Assembly: GCA_020351995.1 (NCBI GenBank) | Contig: CP070674.1 | Location: forward strand, 1,477,307 to 1,541,306 | DNA length: 64,000 nt | Source of the DNA: Candidatus Zixiibacteriota bacterium | GTDB lineage: Bacteria > Zixibacteria > MSB-5A5 > GN15 > FEB-12 | Reading direction: 5' to 3' | Shown: positions 55,379-64,000 of the stretch, one piece after another | How the letters are laid out: every line of letters starts with the position of its first letter | Numbering within the stretch: position 1 is the first letter of the stretch | Notes under the pieces: generated by a model | Database searches by the model: none | What the model was told of the DNA's origin: nothing | Seen by the model: the letters and a program-made list of their open reading frames with translations, nothing else | Program-made: the position numbers and the translations under genes

Positions 55379-56482
55379 ATGAACGATTCGCAAGAGCTGA
55401 TTAGAACTCCCTTCTACAACTTCCATGTCGAAGCCGGGGCTAAGATGGTGCCATTCGCGGGGTTCCATATGCCGGTCCAGTACAAGGGTATTACCGCGGA
55501 ACACCTTGCTGTTCGCAAAAATGTCGGCCTTTTTGACCTGTCGCATATGGGTGAATTCGAGGTCTCGGGGTCGGATGCCCTGGCGTTTCTCCAGAAGACG
55601 ACCACTAACAATGTTGAAGCTCTGGAGGTTGGCCAGATTCAGTACACCTGTATGCCAACTCCCGAAGGAGGTATTGTTGATGACCTTCTGGTATACCGCC
55701 TTGAGGACAGGTATTTTCTCGTGGTCAATGCCTCCAACATCAAAAAGGATTTCGAGTGGCTTCAGACGCATGTGTTCGGCGACGTCAAGCTCGAAAACCT
55801 TTCCGCGGATACGGGTCTTTTAGCTATCCAGGGGCCCAACGCCGAAAAGCTTATGGCGAAATTAACCGATTATGACCTGACCACGATGAGATACTACACC
55901 TGGGCCAGAGCGAAAGTGGCTGGGGTCGAAATACTCTTCTCGCGCACCGGGTACACCGGGGAGGATGGCTTTGAGCTATATATCCCAGCGCAACACGGCG
56001 CCACGCTATGGAACGCCATAGTCGAGAAGGGTAAGCCGGCGGGCCTGGAGCTGATCGGGCTGGGCGCCCGCGACAGCCTGAGACTGGAGATGAAAATGGC
56101 CCTGTACGGCAACGACATCGATGAAACCACCTCGCCGGTCGAGGCCGGTCTGAGCTGGATAATTGATTTTGACAAAGAGTTTGTTGGCAAGGATATTATA
56201 CTTCGTCATAAACTGGAGAAACCAAAGAGACGACTGGTTTGTTTGGAACTCGAAGGTAAGGCATTTCCCCGCCACGGGTACGAGATTTACGACGGTGATT
56301 CGGTGATCGGGGAAGTAACTTCGGGAACATTTTCACCGTCGCTCCAAAAACCGATAGCGCTGGGTTATGTGCCCAGAGGGAAGTCAAAGGCGGGGTCGGT
56401 GGTCGAGGTTGCCATTCGTACCCGCCGGTTCAAAGCAGTTGTGGTGAAACCACCTTTTTATAAAGAAGGATCGCACAAATAG
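55379..56482 (+). CDS. gcvT: Aminomethyltransferase (glycine cleavage T-protein)
   Basis: T-protein of the glycine cleavage system, 367 residues, full length. It transfers the methylene group to tetrahydrofolate and releases ammonia. I chose the ATG at 55379 (TAAGGA upstream), where the family start ([27 protein letters not shown]) begins; the frame is open further upstream, but that is the duplicated non-coding tail. Landmarks are [82 protein letters not shown] and [19 protein letters not shown]. The other glycine cleavage genes (gcvH, gcvP) are not nearby. Confidence 0.95.
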   Translation: MNDSQELIRTPFYNFHVEAGAKMVPFAGFHMPVQYKGITAEHLAVRKNVGLFDLSHMGEFEVSGSDALAFLQKTTTNNVEALEVGQIQYTCMPTPEGGIVDDLLVYRLEDRYFLVVNASNIKKDFEWLQTHVFGDVKLENLSADTGLLAIQGPNAEKLMAKLTDYDLTTMRYYTWARAKVAGVEILFSRTGYTGEDGFELYIPAQHGATLWNAIVEKGKPAGLELIGLGARDSLRLEMKMALYGNDIDETTSPVEAGLSWIIDFDKEFVGKDIILRHKLEKPKRRLVCLELEGKAFPRHGYEIYDGDSVIGEVTSGTFSPSLQKPIALGYVPRGKSKAGSVVEVAIRTRRFKAVVVKPPFYKEGSHK

Positions 56483-56487
56483 GCTGT

Positions 56488-57216
56488 ATGAAGATAGATC
56501 TATATCTGACTCCGGTTCCAATAGGAAAGGCTACTGCCGAGGGCAAGGCGGTGGTTATAATCGATGTGCTGAGGTCGTCGACCTCAATTTGCGCCGCCTT
56601 CGTTTCGGGAGCCAAGGGCGTGATACCCACCCCCGGTCCGGGTGAGGCCGGCGAGATGTGGACCAAGATCGGCGGTGACATGGCCGTCCTGGCCGGGGAG
56701 CGGCACGGTGTCAAGATCGAGAATTTTCAGCTCGGCAATTCCCCTTCGGAGTTTACCGCCGAGGCCGTGGGCGGCAAGTTTGTGGTGATGACCACCACAA
56801 ACGGCACCGCTCTGTTCAGCAAGACTTATAACGCGGCCCCGGTCATATCGGGCTGCCTGGTCAACATCTCACTGGTCGCCGAACGGATAGCCAGGGTAGA
56901 TAAGGATCTTATCATTGCCTGTTGCGGTCGCGAGGGACATTTTTCGATAGAAGATACCATTTGCGGCGGGATGCTTGTCCACTTACTGGCTGAACGGCAC
57001 CAGAAGCGGATAGTGCAAAATGACGCGGCCGCCCTGGCGCTGCTGCTGTACGAGACCAACAAGGAAACTATCAAAGAAGCTATCGCCGGGGGCGAGCACG
57101 GCCACTACTTAGCATCGATTGGCTTCGCCGAAGACGTAGCCGTGGCCTCCGAAGTGGATTCAATGTCGGTCCTGCCGGTTCTCAAAGACGGCCGGCTGGT
57201 ATTGGAGACCGACTGA
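56488..57216 (+). CDS. comB: 2-phosphosulfolactate phosphatase family protein (ComB)
   Basis: Predicted ComB family protein of 242 residues; in methanogens the enzyme removes phosphate from 2-phosphosulfolactate in coenzyme M synthesis, and bacterial relatives are common in genomes without coenzyme M. The family pattern is clear: KAVVIIDVLRSSTSICAAF with the metal-binding Asp, AGERHGVKIENFQLGNSPSEF, VVMTTTNGTALF, IIACCGREGHFSIEDTICGGMLV. It starts 5 bp after gcvT. No other coenzyme M or sulfolactate genes are visible, so the bacterial role is uncertain. Confidence 0.88.
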   Translation: MKIDLYLTPVPIGKATAEGKAVVIIDVLRSSTSICAAFVSGAKGVIPTPGPGEAGEMWTKIGGDMAVLAGERHGVKIENFQLGNSPSEFTAEAVGGKFVVMTTTNGTALFSKTYNAAPVISGCLVNISLVAERIARVDKDLIIACCGREGHFSIEDTICGGMLVHLLAERHQKRIVQNDAAALALLLYETNKETIKEAIAGGEHGHYLASIGFAEDVAVASEVDSMSVLPVLKDGRLVLETD

Positions 57217-57264
57217 ATCTGTCGCTCAGCAAATCTTTCCCGGCAGATTGGGGTATAAATTACA

Positions 57265-59154
57265 ATGGCTAAATACTGTTTAATTGTTCTGTCTTTCCTG
57301 ATCATTGCCGTACCCGCGGCGTCCGGCGCCGAGGGTGTGCAGTGCCGGTTTTCATTATACCAGTATGACGATAACAACCAGCAGGATGTCCTTCTTTTTG
57401 AGGACTCGACGGTGCTGGTTAAGGATCTTGTCGCGACCGGTTTTATCGGACCGATTTCGGTGGAGCTGGAAGTCAAGCAGATCGACACGGCCCTGGTAGC
57501 CTTCGATGTTCACGTGGTTACGCTCGGTCCTCCGGCAAGTACTTTCTCCCGGTCATTTTCGATGGAGTATAATCTGCCGGCCCGCATGAGCGGTATCACC
57601 TGCAAGAATGACTCACGCTACACATTGATCATTACTCCTCAGGCGCCGACCGAGGTTGATGATCACTGCCTGATCGATTACCGCGACAGTGAGGCCTTTA
57701 CATCGATGCCATCGGCCTTTATGGACATCTACTTCATGCCCTCATCGCTGGCTGATTACAACTGGGAGTCGGTCCGAAGTTATCTCGATTTCGAGTATCG
57801 CCGCTTCCAGGGAGTCGCGAATTTTACCCTGCCCGGGAAGATTATGGTGTACCTGTGTCCCTGCCCGGCCTATTCGATAATCTGGGATCGGCGTTTCGGC
57901 ATGGCTGTGGATCCCACACGCAACAACGTTTTCGCGATCTTTTCCAGGAGTATGAACACGGCTGATCCGTTTATGGTCACTTATGTTTCGGTATTGAGAA
58001 ATTATGGTTACTCTCCGCCGTTTCTAGCCGAAGGGCTGGCCAATCTGCTGGCGTTCACGATTTACGATGCCCGGGAGATTGTAAGAGAGAAGACTGATTT
58101 CACGCTGGAACCCTTGCTTTCAACTCACGGGTACCTCAGCTGCGACCCGCACGTCGCCGACAGAACCGCATCGAGTTTTATCAAGTTCCTAGTCGGCAAG
58201 TATAACATCAGCACTTTCATGGACCTGTACCGGGCGGCCGACGATCTGAATGTGAAGGAGAAGATGGAGGCTGTTTACGCGCTGCCGTTTGACAGCCTGG
58301 AAGGGCAATGGAAGCAGTGGCTCGACACGGTTTCGATACATCCCCGGGAATACGCTTCGGCAGCCGGTCTGGCCGAGCAACTGTTCAATTATGATTTGAT
58401 GGTTAAGCGGGCGGAGAATTTCCTCAGGAGCGCATCGTCACTTCAGGATAGCCTGGAGGCCATTCGGTTACTGAGAAAGGCTTACTTTTCGCGCGGTGAT
58501 TATTACAGCGCCGACTCCCTCCAGGGAATCTTCATCGACCTGGACAGCACGAACGCTCTGGCCTGGATGACGCGCGGTTCCTATCGTATGATGAACGGAT
58601 ACTACGAAGAGTCTTTGCGGGACTTTCAGAGAGCGAGTGCACTCGATACATTGAGCCAGGTGATCGAATTCAATTTAGCCCTGAACTACCTCTATCGCGG
58701 GGATACCAGTACTGCCAGAGACATTCTCTGGAACAATATATCGGGCGGCAAGGGAGCATCGGCCCAGGGAGAGATAAGAATCTATCTGGCCGATATCATG
58801 CTCCGGAGCGGCGATTCCACCCAGCGGGAAACAGCCAAGACTTATCTGCAGGAAGCGGTGGCCATGTATCAGCAGTCGCTCTCTATCAACCGGTCGTTAT
58901 CGACTCACTATCTCTGGTCAGGGGCGGCCCTGCTCGGACTGGACGAGGTTGACGCGGCCATAGAGTATCTCAACCTCGCTGATTTCCTGGAAATCCGGCC
59001 GTTTTATACGGGCATGATCAACCTCTGGCTGGGTAAGGCATATGACCGGATGAAGCAACATGATAAAGCACGGGAGCACTATTCACGAGTGCTCTCGGTG
59101 GCATCGGCCGACTACCATCAGCGTGAGGCCCGAACCCATCTTGAACAGCAATAA
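57265..59154 (+). CDS. Exported peptidase-MA-like/TPR protein
   Basis: Predicted exported protein of 629 residues. The signal peptide is CLIVLSFLIIAVPAASGAEG. The middle has features of a peptidase-MA-like domain (DIYFMPSSLADYNWESVRSYLDFEYRRFQGV; LPGKIMVYLCPCP; the segment SPPFLAEGLANLLAFTIYDAR). The expected HExxH zinc motif is not visible, so it may be inactive. The C-terminal third has TPR-like repeats (YYEESLRDFQRASALDTLSQVIEFNLALNYL; LDEVDAAIEYLNLADFLE; HDKAREHYSRVLSVA). It is the first of a closely spaced run with the BatA-type, ABC-F and flavodoxin-like genes. Confidence 0.75.
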   Translation: MAKYCLIVLSFLIIAVPAASGAEGVQCRFSLYQYDDNNQQDVLLFEDSTVLVKDLVATGFIGPISVELEVKQIDTALVAFDVHVVTLGPPASTFSRSFSMEYNLPARMSGITCKNDSRYTLIITPQAPTEVDDHCLIDYRDSEAFTSMPSAFMDIYFMPSSLADYNWESVRSYLDFEYRRFQGVANFTLPGKIMVYLCPCPAYSIIWDRRFGMAVDPTRNNVFAIFSRSMNTADPFMVTYVSVLRNYGYSPPFLAEGLANLLAFTIYDAREIVREKTDFTLEPLLSTHGYLSCDPHVADRTASSFIKFLVGKYNISTFMDLYRAADDLNVKEKMEAVYALPFDSLEGQWKQWLDTVSIHPREYASAAGLAEQLFNYDLMVKRAENFLRSASSLQDSLEAIRLLRKAYFSRGDYYSADSLQGIFIDLDSTNALAWMTRGSYRMMNGYYEESLRDFQRASALDTLSQVIEFNLALNYLYRGDTSTARDILWNNISGGKGASAQGEIRIYLADIMLRSGDSTQRETAKTYLQEAVAMYQQSLSINRSLSTHYLWSGAALLGLDEVDAAIEYLNLADFLEIRPFYTGMINLWLGKAYDRMKQHDKAREHYSRVLSVASADYHQREARTHLEQQ

Positions 59155-59168
59155 CGCCCTGTGTCGTT

Positions 59169-61241
59169 ATGCTCAGCTTTCTTAACACAACAGTTCTGAT
59201 CGCGGCCGTGGCGGCCCTGATCCCACTTATTATCCATCTGTTTTCCCGGCGAAAAGTGAGGATAATCGAGTTTTCGTCTCTCAAGCATCTCAAGGCAATG
59301 CAGCGTCGGCAGGTTCGCCGCCTCAAAATACGCCAGCTGTTACTGCTCATTCTGCGCATGCTGATTATCCTGCTGGTGGTTATGGCCTTTGCCCGGCCGA
59401 CCGCCGAACGAGGCTCGGTGGGTTCGCACGCTTCAGTTTCCGCGGTGATACTCTTTGACAATTCAGCTTCCATGAATCGTTATGTATCGGACGGCATTCT
59501 GTTCGACATTGCCAGAAGACGAACGCTTGACTTACTTCAGAATTTCGGTGAGGCGGATGAAGTGGACATTGTTCCCCTGGCAGGTGGCGACGAACGCGAG
59601 GTTTTTCCATCCTTTACTTCGGCGGCCATTGCCACCGACCGGCTGGGCCAGTTAGAAAATCGACATAGCCGGGCTGAGATGAACGGCGCTCTGGATCACG
59701 CCGCCAGTCTTCTAAGGCAAGCCCATAACCTGAACCGGGAGGTTTATTTCGTGACGGATCGCCAGCGCCATTCTTTACCTGACAGCGGTTTCCTGAGCGG
59801 CACCGGGGCGGTTGCCTTCTCCCTGGAACTTCCGCTCGAGGACCCTGACAACTGTGGTATCGTAGCTGTTGATTTTGGGGGGCAACTAATCATACCGGGA
59901 CACGACTTCACGATTACGGCCAGGGTGAAAAATTACGGAGAGAACGACCGGAACGACGTCCTGGCCTCTCTTTCACTCGACGGAAATCGGTCAGCGCAGG
60001 CAGACTTCTCAGTGGCGGCGGGGGAAGAAACCGAAGTTAAATTTACGCGGTCAGTGGCTTACACCGGTTTTCACTCCGGGTACATAGAGATTTCTGATGA
60101 CAAGTATCCCGGGGACAACAGGTACTACTTCAGTTTCAGGATTCCCGAACGAATGAATTTACTCATCATCGACGGGGATGGCACCGGGCAACTGCTATCG
60201 CTGGCTCTTAGTCCATCACAGAACATAAATCAGTACTGGTCGGTCAAAGAAACGACGCCGGACAATCTGGCGGGGATAAATTTCTGGGACTACGATGTCG
60301 TTTTTCTGGCTGGCGCACCCGTCCTGGGGGCCACTTATATCCAGAGACTGAAAGCGTTCGTCGGGCAGGGGAAGTCATTGTTTATATCCTACGGTTCGCT
60401 GACGGATACGGCTTATTTCAATTCGGCCTGGTCCTCGCTGACCGGTGTCACCTATGATAAGCCCGCCCCGCGCGATATCAGCCGGGCAGGGTATTACGCA
60501 CTGAGCTCCTTTGACGCGGGCCACCCCATTTTCTCGGTATTCAATTTTGAGGCGGGTGCTTTTCCAGAGATAAAGTTCTACGCTTTGCCTGCGATGCATG
60601 TGAGCGATACCGCCCGGGTTTTGATGCGGTTCACGGGAGATCGTCCGGCGCTGGTGGAATCGTCATTCGGAAACGGCCGGGTGTTGACCTTCACCGGGCC
60701 GATCGATGCCCGTTACTCCGACTTGACCGGGCACGCTTTCTTTGTACCGCTTGTATCGCGGATGGCCGAGTTTCTCGCGGCCGATCTGTCGAGCTACGAC
60801 GTGCGGCTTTTCTGCGGAGACAATATCAGTCGTTCGATCGCGGTGAAGAGCTCGATTGCCTCCTCACTTTATCTGATATCCCCCGATAGTAGCCAGTATG
60901 CCCTGGTCCCTGAAGACCGCCAGGGCAGCCTGGCGCTCAGGATATCCACCACCGACCTTCCCGGAATATACAGCGTAAAATACCTCGGCCGGGAAATCGA
61001 CCGCTTCGCGCTGAATGTCAACCCGGACGAGTGTGACTTATATTCGGTTGATATGGACCAGTTCGCGGCGGCGGTCGGTGTCAACGAGATCAATCAACTT
61101 GACCTCAAAGCTGATATGGCCGGTGCCCTGTCAGAATTTCGGTTCGGCAGAGAGTTATGGCATATTTTCATATGGGTGGCGGTCATACTGTTTGCCCTTG
61201 AGATGTTGCTTTCGCGAGGCTCGACTGCGGAGGAAGCATGA
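59169..61241 (+). CDS. BatA-type membrane protein with von Willebrand-like domain
   Basis: Predicted inner-membrane protein of 690 residues, of the Bacteroides aerotolerance (BatA) N-terminal domain type. It opens with a hydrophobic segment (TTVLIAAVAALIPLIIHLFSR), a basic stretch (RRKVRIIEFSSLKHLKAM), and a second hydrophobic segment (QLLLLILRMLIILLVVMAFA). A VWA-like region follows with VSAVILFDNSASMNRY (a MIDAS-like DxSxS) and YFVTDRQRHSLPDSGFL. The rest is beta-rich, ending in a last membrane helix (LWHIFIWVAVILFALEMLLS). It starts 14 bp after the TPR gene and overlaps the next by 4 bp (ATGA). Confidence 0.82.
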   Translation: MLSFLNTTVLIAAVAALIPLIIHLFSRRKVRIIEFSSLKHLKAMQRRQVRRLKIRQLLLLILRMLIILLVVMAFARPTAERGSVGSHASVSAVILFDNSASMNRYVSDGILFDIARRRTLDLLQNFGEADEVDIVPLAGGDEREVFPSFTSAAIATDRLGQLENRHSRAEMNGALDHAASLLRQAHNLNREVYFVTDRQRHSLPDSGFLSGTGAVAFSLELPLEDPDNCGIVAVDFGGQLIIPGHDFTITARVKNYGENDRNDVLASLSLDGNRSAQADFSVAAGEETEVKFTRSVAYTGFHSGYIEISDDKYPGDNRYYFSFRIPERMNLLIIDGDGTGQLLSLALSPSQNINQYWSVKETTPDNLAGINFWDYDVVFLAGAPVLGATYIQRLKAFVGQGKSLFISYGSLTDTAYFNSAWSSLTGVTYDKPAPRDISRAGYYALSSFDAGHPIFSVFNFEAGAFPEIKFYALPAMHVSDTARVLMRFTGDRPALVESSFGNGRVLTFTGPIDARYSDLTGHAFFVPLVSRMAEFLAADLSSYDVRLFCGDNISRSIAVKSSIASSLYLISPDSSQYALVPEDRQGSLALRISTTDLPGIYSVKYLGREIDRFALNVNPDECDLYSVDMDQFAAAVGVNEINQLDLKADMAGALSEFRFGRELWHIFIWVAVILFALEMLLSRGSTAEEA

Positions 61242-63121
61242 CGCTCCTGGCTGCCGAAAGAATATCAAAACGTTTTGACGATCTGGTCCTCTTTAACGAT
61301 GTATCTTTCACCGTCAACGAAGGTGACCGCATCGGCCTGGTCGGAAGAAACGGCAGTGGCAAGACAACCCTTTTCGAGCTCATGGCCGGACTGCAGGAGA
61401 TTGACTCCGGAACCGTTACCCGGGCTCGCAAATGTAAGATCGACTATGCCGAGCAGGAAAAGACAGAATACATGGAGATCTCGCTTTTTGACTATGTGGC
61501 GTCGGCACGGCAGGATCTGCTCGACATGCGACACGAAATAGCCGAGTTGCAGGATCACCTGGCCAGTCATCCTGCCGACCGGGCCAGTCTGACTAGAATG
61601 GGGCAGCTCCAGAACCGGTATGAGGCCGAGAAAGGTTTCGGATTCGAAAACGAAATCAAAACCATCCTGGCCGGGCTGAGTTTCCCGGAGGACCGCCACC
61701 GAGATCAAATACGCAATTTTTCCGGTGGGGAGAAGAACCGGGCCGGACTGGCGCGAGTACTCGCCGGCAACAGTACCCTGATGCTTCTCGATGAGCCGAC
61801 CAACCATCTCGATATTGAATCCACCTGCTGGCTGGAGGAATATCTGGGCAAAACGGACCGCGCCTATATCGTCGTTTCTCATGATCGAACCTTTCTCCAG
61901 AATACGATATCATGCGTATGGAACATTCAATCCTCCGGGATTGACTTCTACGCTGGCAGTTTCGAGAAATTCCTATCGCAGCGTGCCGAACGCCGGCGAC
62001 TTCAGGAGCATCGCTACAAACATCAGCAGGAGGAGATTCGCCGTATCGAAGATTTCATCCGGCGTAACATGGCCGGTCAAAAGACCAAGCAGGCTCAGTC
62101 AAGGCTGAAATACTTGCAACGCATTAAACGTCTCCCCCCTCCAAAGAGCGACGGCTCTTCGCCCAATATCAGTATGAAATCATCAGGCCGGTCCTACGCC
62201 CATGTACTCGCCGTCAATGACGTGGCCGTCGGTTACGGCAGTACGACAATCGTGCGGGACATGAATTTCGACCTGTACCGTGGGGATAAGATCGGCATGA
62301 TAGGGCCCAACGGTTCCGGTAAGTCGACTATTCTGAAATCACTCATCGGAGAGCTGGCCCCTATCCACGGTGAGATAAGACTCGGCAATAACCTGGACGT
62401 GGCATATTTTGACCAGGAACTCTCGGAACTCGATTCGGAGCGCACGGTGCTGGAGAATCTCTGGGAAATGGATCCGAGCGCGGAAGTCGGGATTATCAGG
62501 TCGTTCCTGGGCCGGTTCGGGTTCACCGGGGATGAATCGTTGAAGAAAGTGTCAACGCTATCCGGAGGTGAGAAGACCAAGCTTTCGCTGGCTCGGCTTC
62601 TGTACCATCCGGCCAATTTCATCATTTTCGATGAACCGACCAATCATCTCGACCTGGGGTCCAGAGAGGTACTGGAACAGGCCCTGATCGATTATGAGGG
62701 CAGCACTCTGATTGTCAGCCACGATCGATACTTTCTCGACCGGGTGGTCAACAAGATTCTTCATGTGCATGATGGTATCGTTGACATCTACGCCGGCAAT
62801 TATTCTTACTTCAAAGAGAAAACGGGTCAGGTCGCGGTCGAAGTGCCGGTTAAGCCCCAATCATCAAAACAAGCCTACCTGAAATTCAAGGAGAAATCGC
62901 GTTCACGAGCCAGGCTCAAAAAGGAGATTCAATCAACCAAGGACAAGATCGCGTCAACTGAGAGGGAGATAGAAAACCTGACGGAAGCCATAAACCATGA
63001 GATCCCCCGCAGCGACTGGGAGAAACTGGCTGAGGCGACCCAGAAGCGTGCCGATCTGGAAGAGAAAGTGTTGACCTTGATACACAGATTGGAGGTGCTG
63101 GAGGAGATTGAACTTGATTAA
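61238..63121 (+). CDS. ABC-F family ATPase
   Basis: Soluble twin-ABC ATPase of 627 residues, of the ABC-F group that acts on ribosomes (translation factor or ribosome protection). Two nucleotide-binding domains are seen: Walker A GRNGSGKTT (about 35-44) with signature FSGGEKNRAGLAR and LLDEPTNHLD; and GPNGSGKST (about 356-364) with LSGGEKTKLSLAR and IFDEPTNHLD. The linker has charged helices (RRLQEHRYKHQQEEIRRIEDF) and the C-terminus is a coiled coil (STKDKIASTEREIENLTEA). It has no membrane segments. The start overlaps the previous gene (ATGA), so translation is coupled. Confidence 0.93.
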   Translation: MTLLAAERISKRFDDLVLFNDVSFTVNEGDRIGLVGRNGSGKTTLFELMAGLQEIDSGTVTRARKCKIDYAEQEKTEYMEISLFDYVASARQDLLDMRHEIAELQDHLASHPADRASLTRMGQLQNRYEAEKGFGFENEIKTILAGLSFPEDRHRDQIRNFSGGEKNRAGLARVLAGNSTLMLLDEPTNHLDIESTCWLEEYLGKTDRAYIVVSHDRTFLQNTISCVWNIQSSGIDFYAGSFEKFLSQRAERRRLQEHRYKHQQEEIRRIEDFIRRNMAGQKTKQAQSRLKYLQRIKRLPPPKSDGSSPNISMKSSGRSYAHVLAVNDVAVGYGSTTIVRDMNFDLYRGDKIGMIGPNGSGKSTILKSLIGELAPIHGEIRLGNNLDVAYFDQELSELDSERTVLENLWEMDPSAEVGIIRSFLGRFGFTGDESLKKVSTLSGGEKTKLSLARLLYHPANFIIFDEPTNHLDLGSREVLEQALIDYEGSTLIVSHDRYFLDRVVNKILHVHDGIVDIYAGNYSYFKEKTGQVAVEVPVKPQSSKQAYLKFKEKSRSRARLKKEIQSTKDKIASTEREIENLTEAINHEIPRSDWEKLAEATQKRADLEEKVLTLIHRLEVLEEIELD

Positions 63122-63731
63122 GATTCTTGTTGTATCGGGTTCGCCCGTTATTGAGTCCTCTACCGATATTCTCCTCAGGCATATCGCCGAAGGCCTTGTC
63201 GGCAGCCTGAAGGGCAAGTGTGAATCGGAGGTGTCGTTTGTGAAACTCAACTCGATTCTGTTTCGTTCTTGTCAGGCTTGCGGCGTAGACCCGACACCAC
63301 ACTGGTGTTTTTACGAAGACCTGGCGCCCGAGTTAGAAAAGCTGGCGGCCTGCGATTGTTTGCTTTTCGGTTCACCCATCTACTTCGATACGGTATCGGC
63401 CCAGGCCAAAGCGTTCATAGATCGCTGTAATTGTTTCAGGCCCGCTGATTTCGAGAGCGAGACCGGCACGCGATTTATCCGCCGGCTCAAGCGTACGCGG
63501 CCGGGGGCGATGGTGCTGGTCGGCGGCAAAGACGGCCATTTCGAAGGTGCCCGTAGAGTAATTGCGGGGTTTTTTAAGTGGGTCGAGGTAAGCAACGAAG
63601 GTGTGCTGATATATTCGCCTCCGGACAATATGGAGAAAGGCTCAGCGGCTCAGGACTCCGCCATTCTGGCCAAGGCAGCCGAATTGGGAAAAGACCTGGC
63701 GACACTCCTGCTGAGGCAGTCGGAGGAATAA
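63114..63731 (+). CDS. Flavodoxin-like NAD(P)H-dependent FMN reductase family protein
   Basis: Predicted FMN-binding oxidoreductase of 205 residues. Both TTG 63108 and TTG 63114 are possible; I chose 63114 because GGAGGAG at 63100-63106 is seven bases away. It overlaps the end of the ABC-F gene by 8 bp. The fold shows IKILVVSGSPVIESSTDILL, the CQACG motif that recurs in NADPH-dependent FMN reductases (FRSCQACGVDPT), CDCLLFGSPIYFDTVSAQAKAFIDRC (FMN loop), and AMVLVGGKDGHFEGARRVIAGFF. The electron partner is unknown. The CxxC suggests a redox or metal role. Confidence 0.82.
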   Translation: MIKILVVSGSPVIESSTDILLRHIAEGLVGSLKGKCESEVSFVKLNSILFRSCQACGVDPTPHWCFYEDLAPELEKLAACDCLLFGSPIYFDTVSAQAKAFIDRCNCFRPADFESETGTRFIRRLKRTRPGAMVLVGGKDGHFEGARRVIAGFFKWVEVSNEGVLIYSPPDNMEKGSAAQDSAILAKAAELGKDLATLLLRQSEE

Positions 63732-63736
63732 AGGCA

Positions 63737-64000
63737 GTGAGGAAATTTGACTCCATAACCAAGTATTATGCGCTTCGCGCTCCGGAGTACGAGCAGATTT
63801 ATTATCGTGATATTCCCGCCAAGCGAAAAGAACTGGCCGGGGAAGCAGAACGGCTCAAGAAACTGGTTGCCGGGAAATCCGTGTTCGACCTGGCCTGCGG
63901 CACCGGTTACTGGACAGCGGTCATATGCCAGACCGCCCGCGAGGTAGTGGCCAGCGATATATCGGCGGAGATGATTTCCGAGGCCAGAACAAAAGAATAT
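63737..64000 (+). CDS. SAM-dependent methyltransferase, partial (runs off the end)
   Basis: Start of a methyltransferase gene, 88 codons seen, beginning with GTG at 63737 behind GGAGGAATAAAGG. Motif I (VFDLACGTGYWTAV) and the following acidic strand end (VVASDISAEMISEA) are typical of the Methyltransf_11/25 SAM-binding fold. The gene continues beyond the window. It follows the flavodoxin-like gene by 5 bp, so it belongs to the same transcription unit. Confidence 0.82.
   Translation, partial: MRKFDSITKYYALRAPEYEQIYYRDIPAKRKELAGEAERLKKLVAGKSVFDLACGTGYWTAVICQTAREVVASDISAEMISEARTKEY

Overview
The window looks like chromosomal DNA of an uncultured bacterium of the FCB superphylum, probably close to Zixibacteria. 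That placement is inference. It rests on a Por-secretion-type C-terminal tail on a subtilase, many small lipoproteins with an LxGC-type lipobox, DUF4139 and DUF4136 proteins, long TPR/AAA regulators and tRNA genes without an encoded CCA. Strong Shine-Dalgarno (SD) sites are common, several promoters match the housekeeping TTGACA/TATAAT type, and there is no phage module, CRISPR array or complete insertion sequence.

Layout. 1-6.3 kb: a small unknown gene, a WYL-type regulator with a small secreted peptide gene, and a very large kinase-TPR-GAF-AAA+-Fis regulator. 6.2-10.2 kb: a structured element, a methyltransferase and five tandem paralogous lipoproteins. 10.2-16.2 kb: a hydrolase lipoprotein, tRNA-Ser, a secreted lipoprotein, a beta-helix protein, a repeat cluster, a ZIP metal transporter and an unknown protein. 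16.2-19.7 kb: a subtilase split by one in-frame TAA. 19.9-26.1 kb: DUF6125 protein, nucleotide-sugar epimerase, membrane glycosyltransferase, Na+/amino-acid symporter, enolase. 26.4-33.7 kb: two subtilisin-like lipoproteins, groES-groEL behind a CIRCE operator, and a second TPR-AAA+ regulator. 33.7-34.6 kb: a gene-poor, apparently decayed stretch.

34.6-43.9 kb: a GlcE-like FAD protein, a VOC protein behind an operator-like palindrome, a CoA-binding protein, a cytidylate-kinase-like protein, a GT4 glycosyltransferase, a squalene/phytoene synthase, two DUF4139 paralogues and a TPR protein. 44-49.5 kb: priA converging on the rplY-prs-tRNA-Gln-spoVG-ispE cluster. 49.7-57.2 kb: acnA, an ornithine-cyclodeaminase-family gene, a 1.2-kb tandem duplication that left a truncated gene copy and two DUF4136 lipoproteins, then gcvT and comB. 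57.3-64 kb: a tightly packed run of a TPR/peptidase-MA-like protein, a BatA-type protein, an ABC-F ATPase, a flavodoxin-like protein and a methyltransferase that runs off the end.

Most genes are housekeeping or cell-envelope functions. The points most worth a second look are the kinase-fused AAA+ regulator that lacks the sigma-54 contact loop GAFTGA, the five-lipoprotein array built from one repeated module, the stop-interrupted subtilase, the 1.2-kb duplication, apparent leaderless promoters, and the cloverleaf-like element near 6.2 kb. I did not find one complete system that I can call new with confidence.
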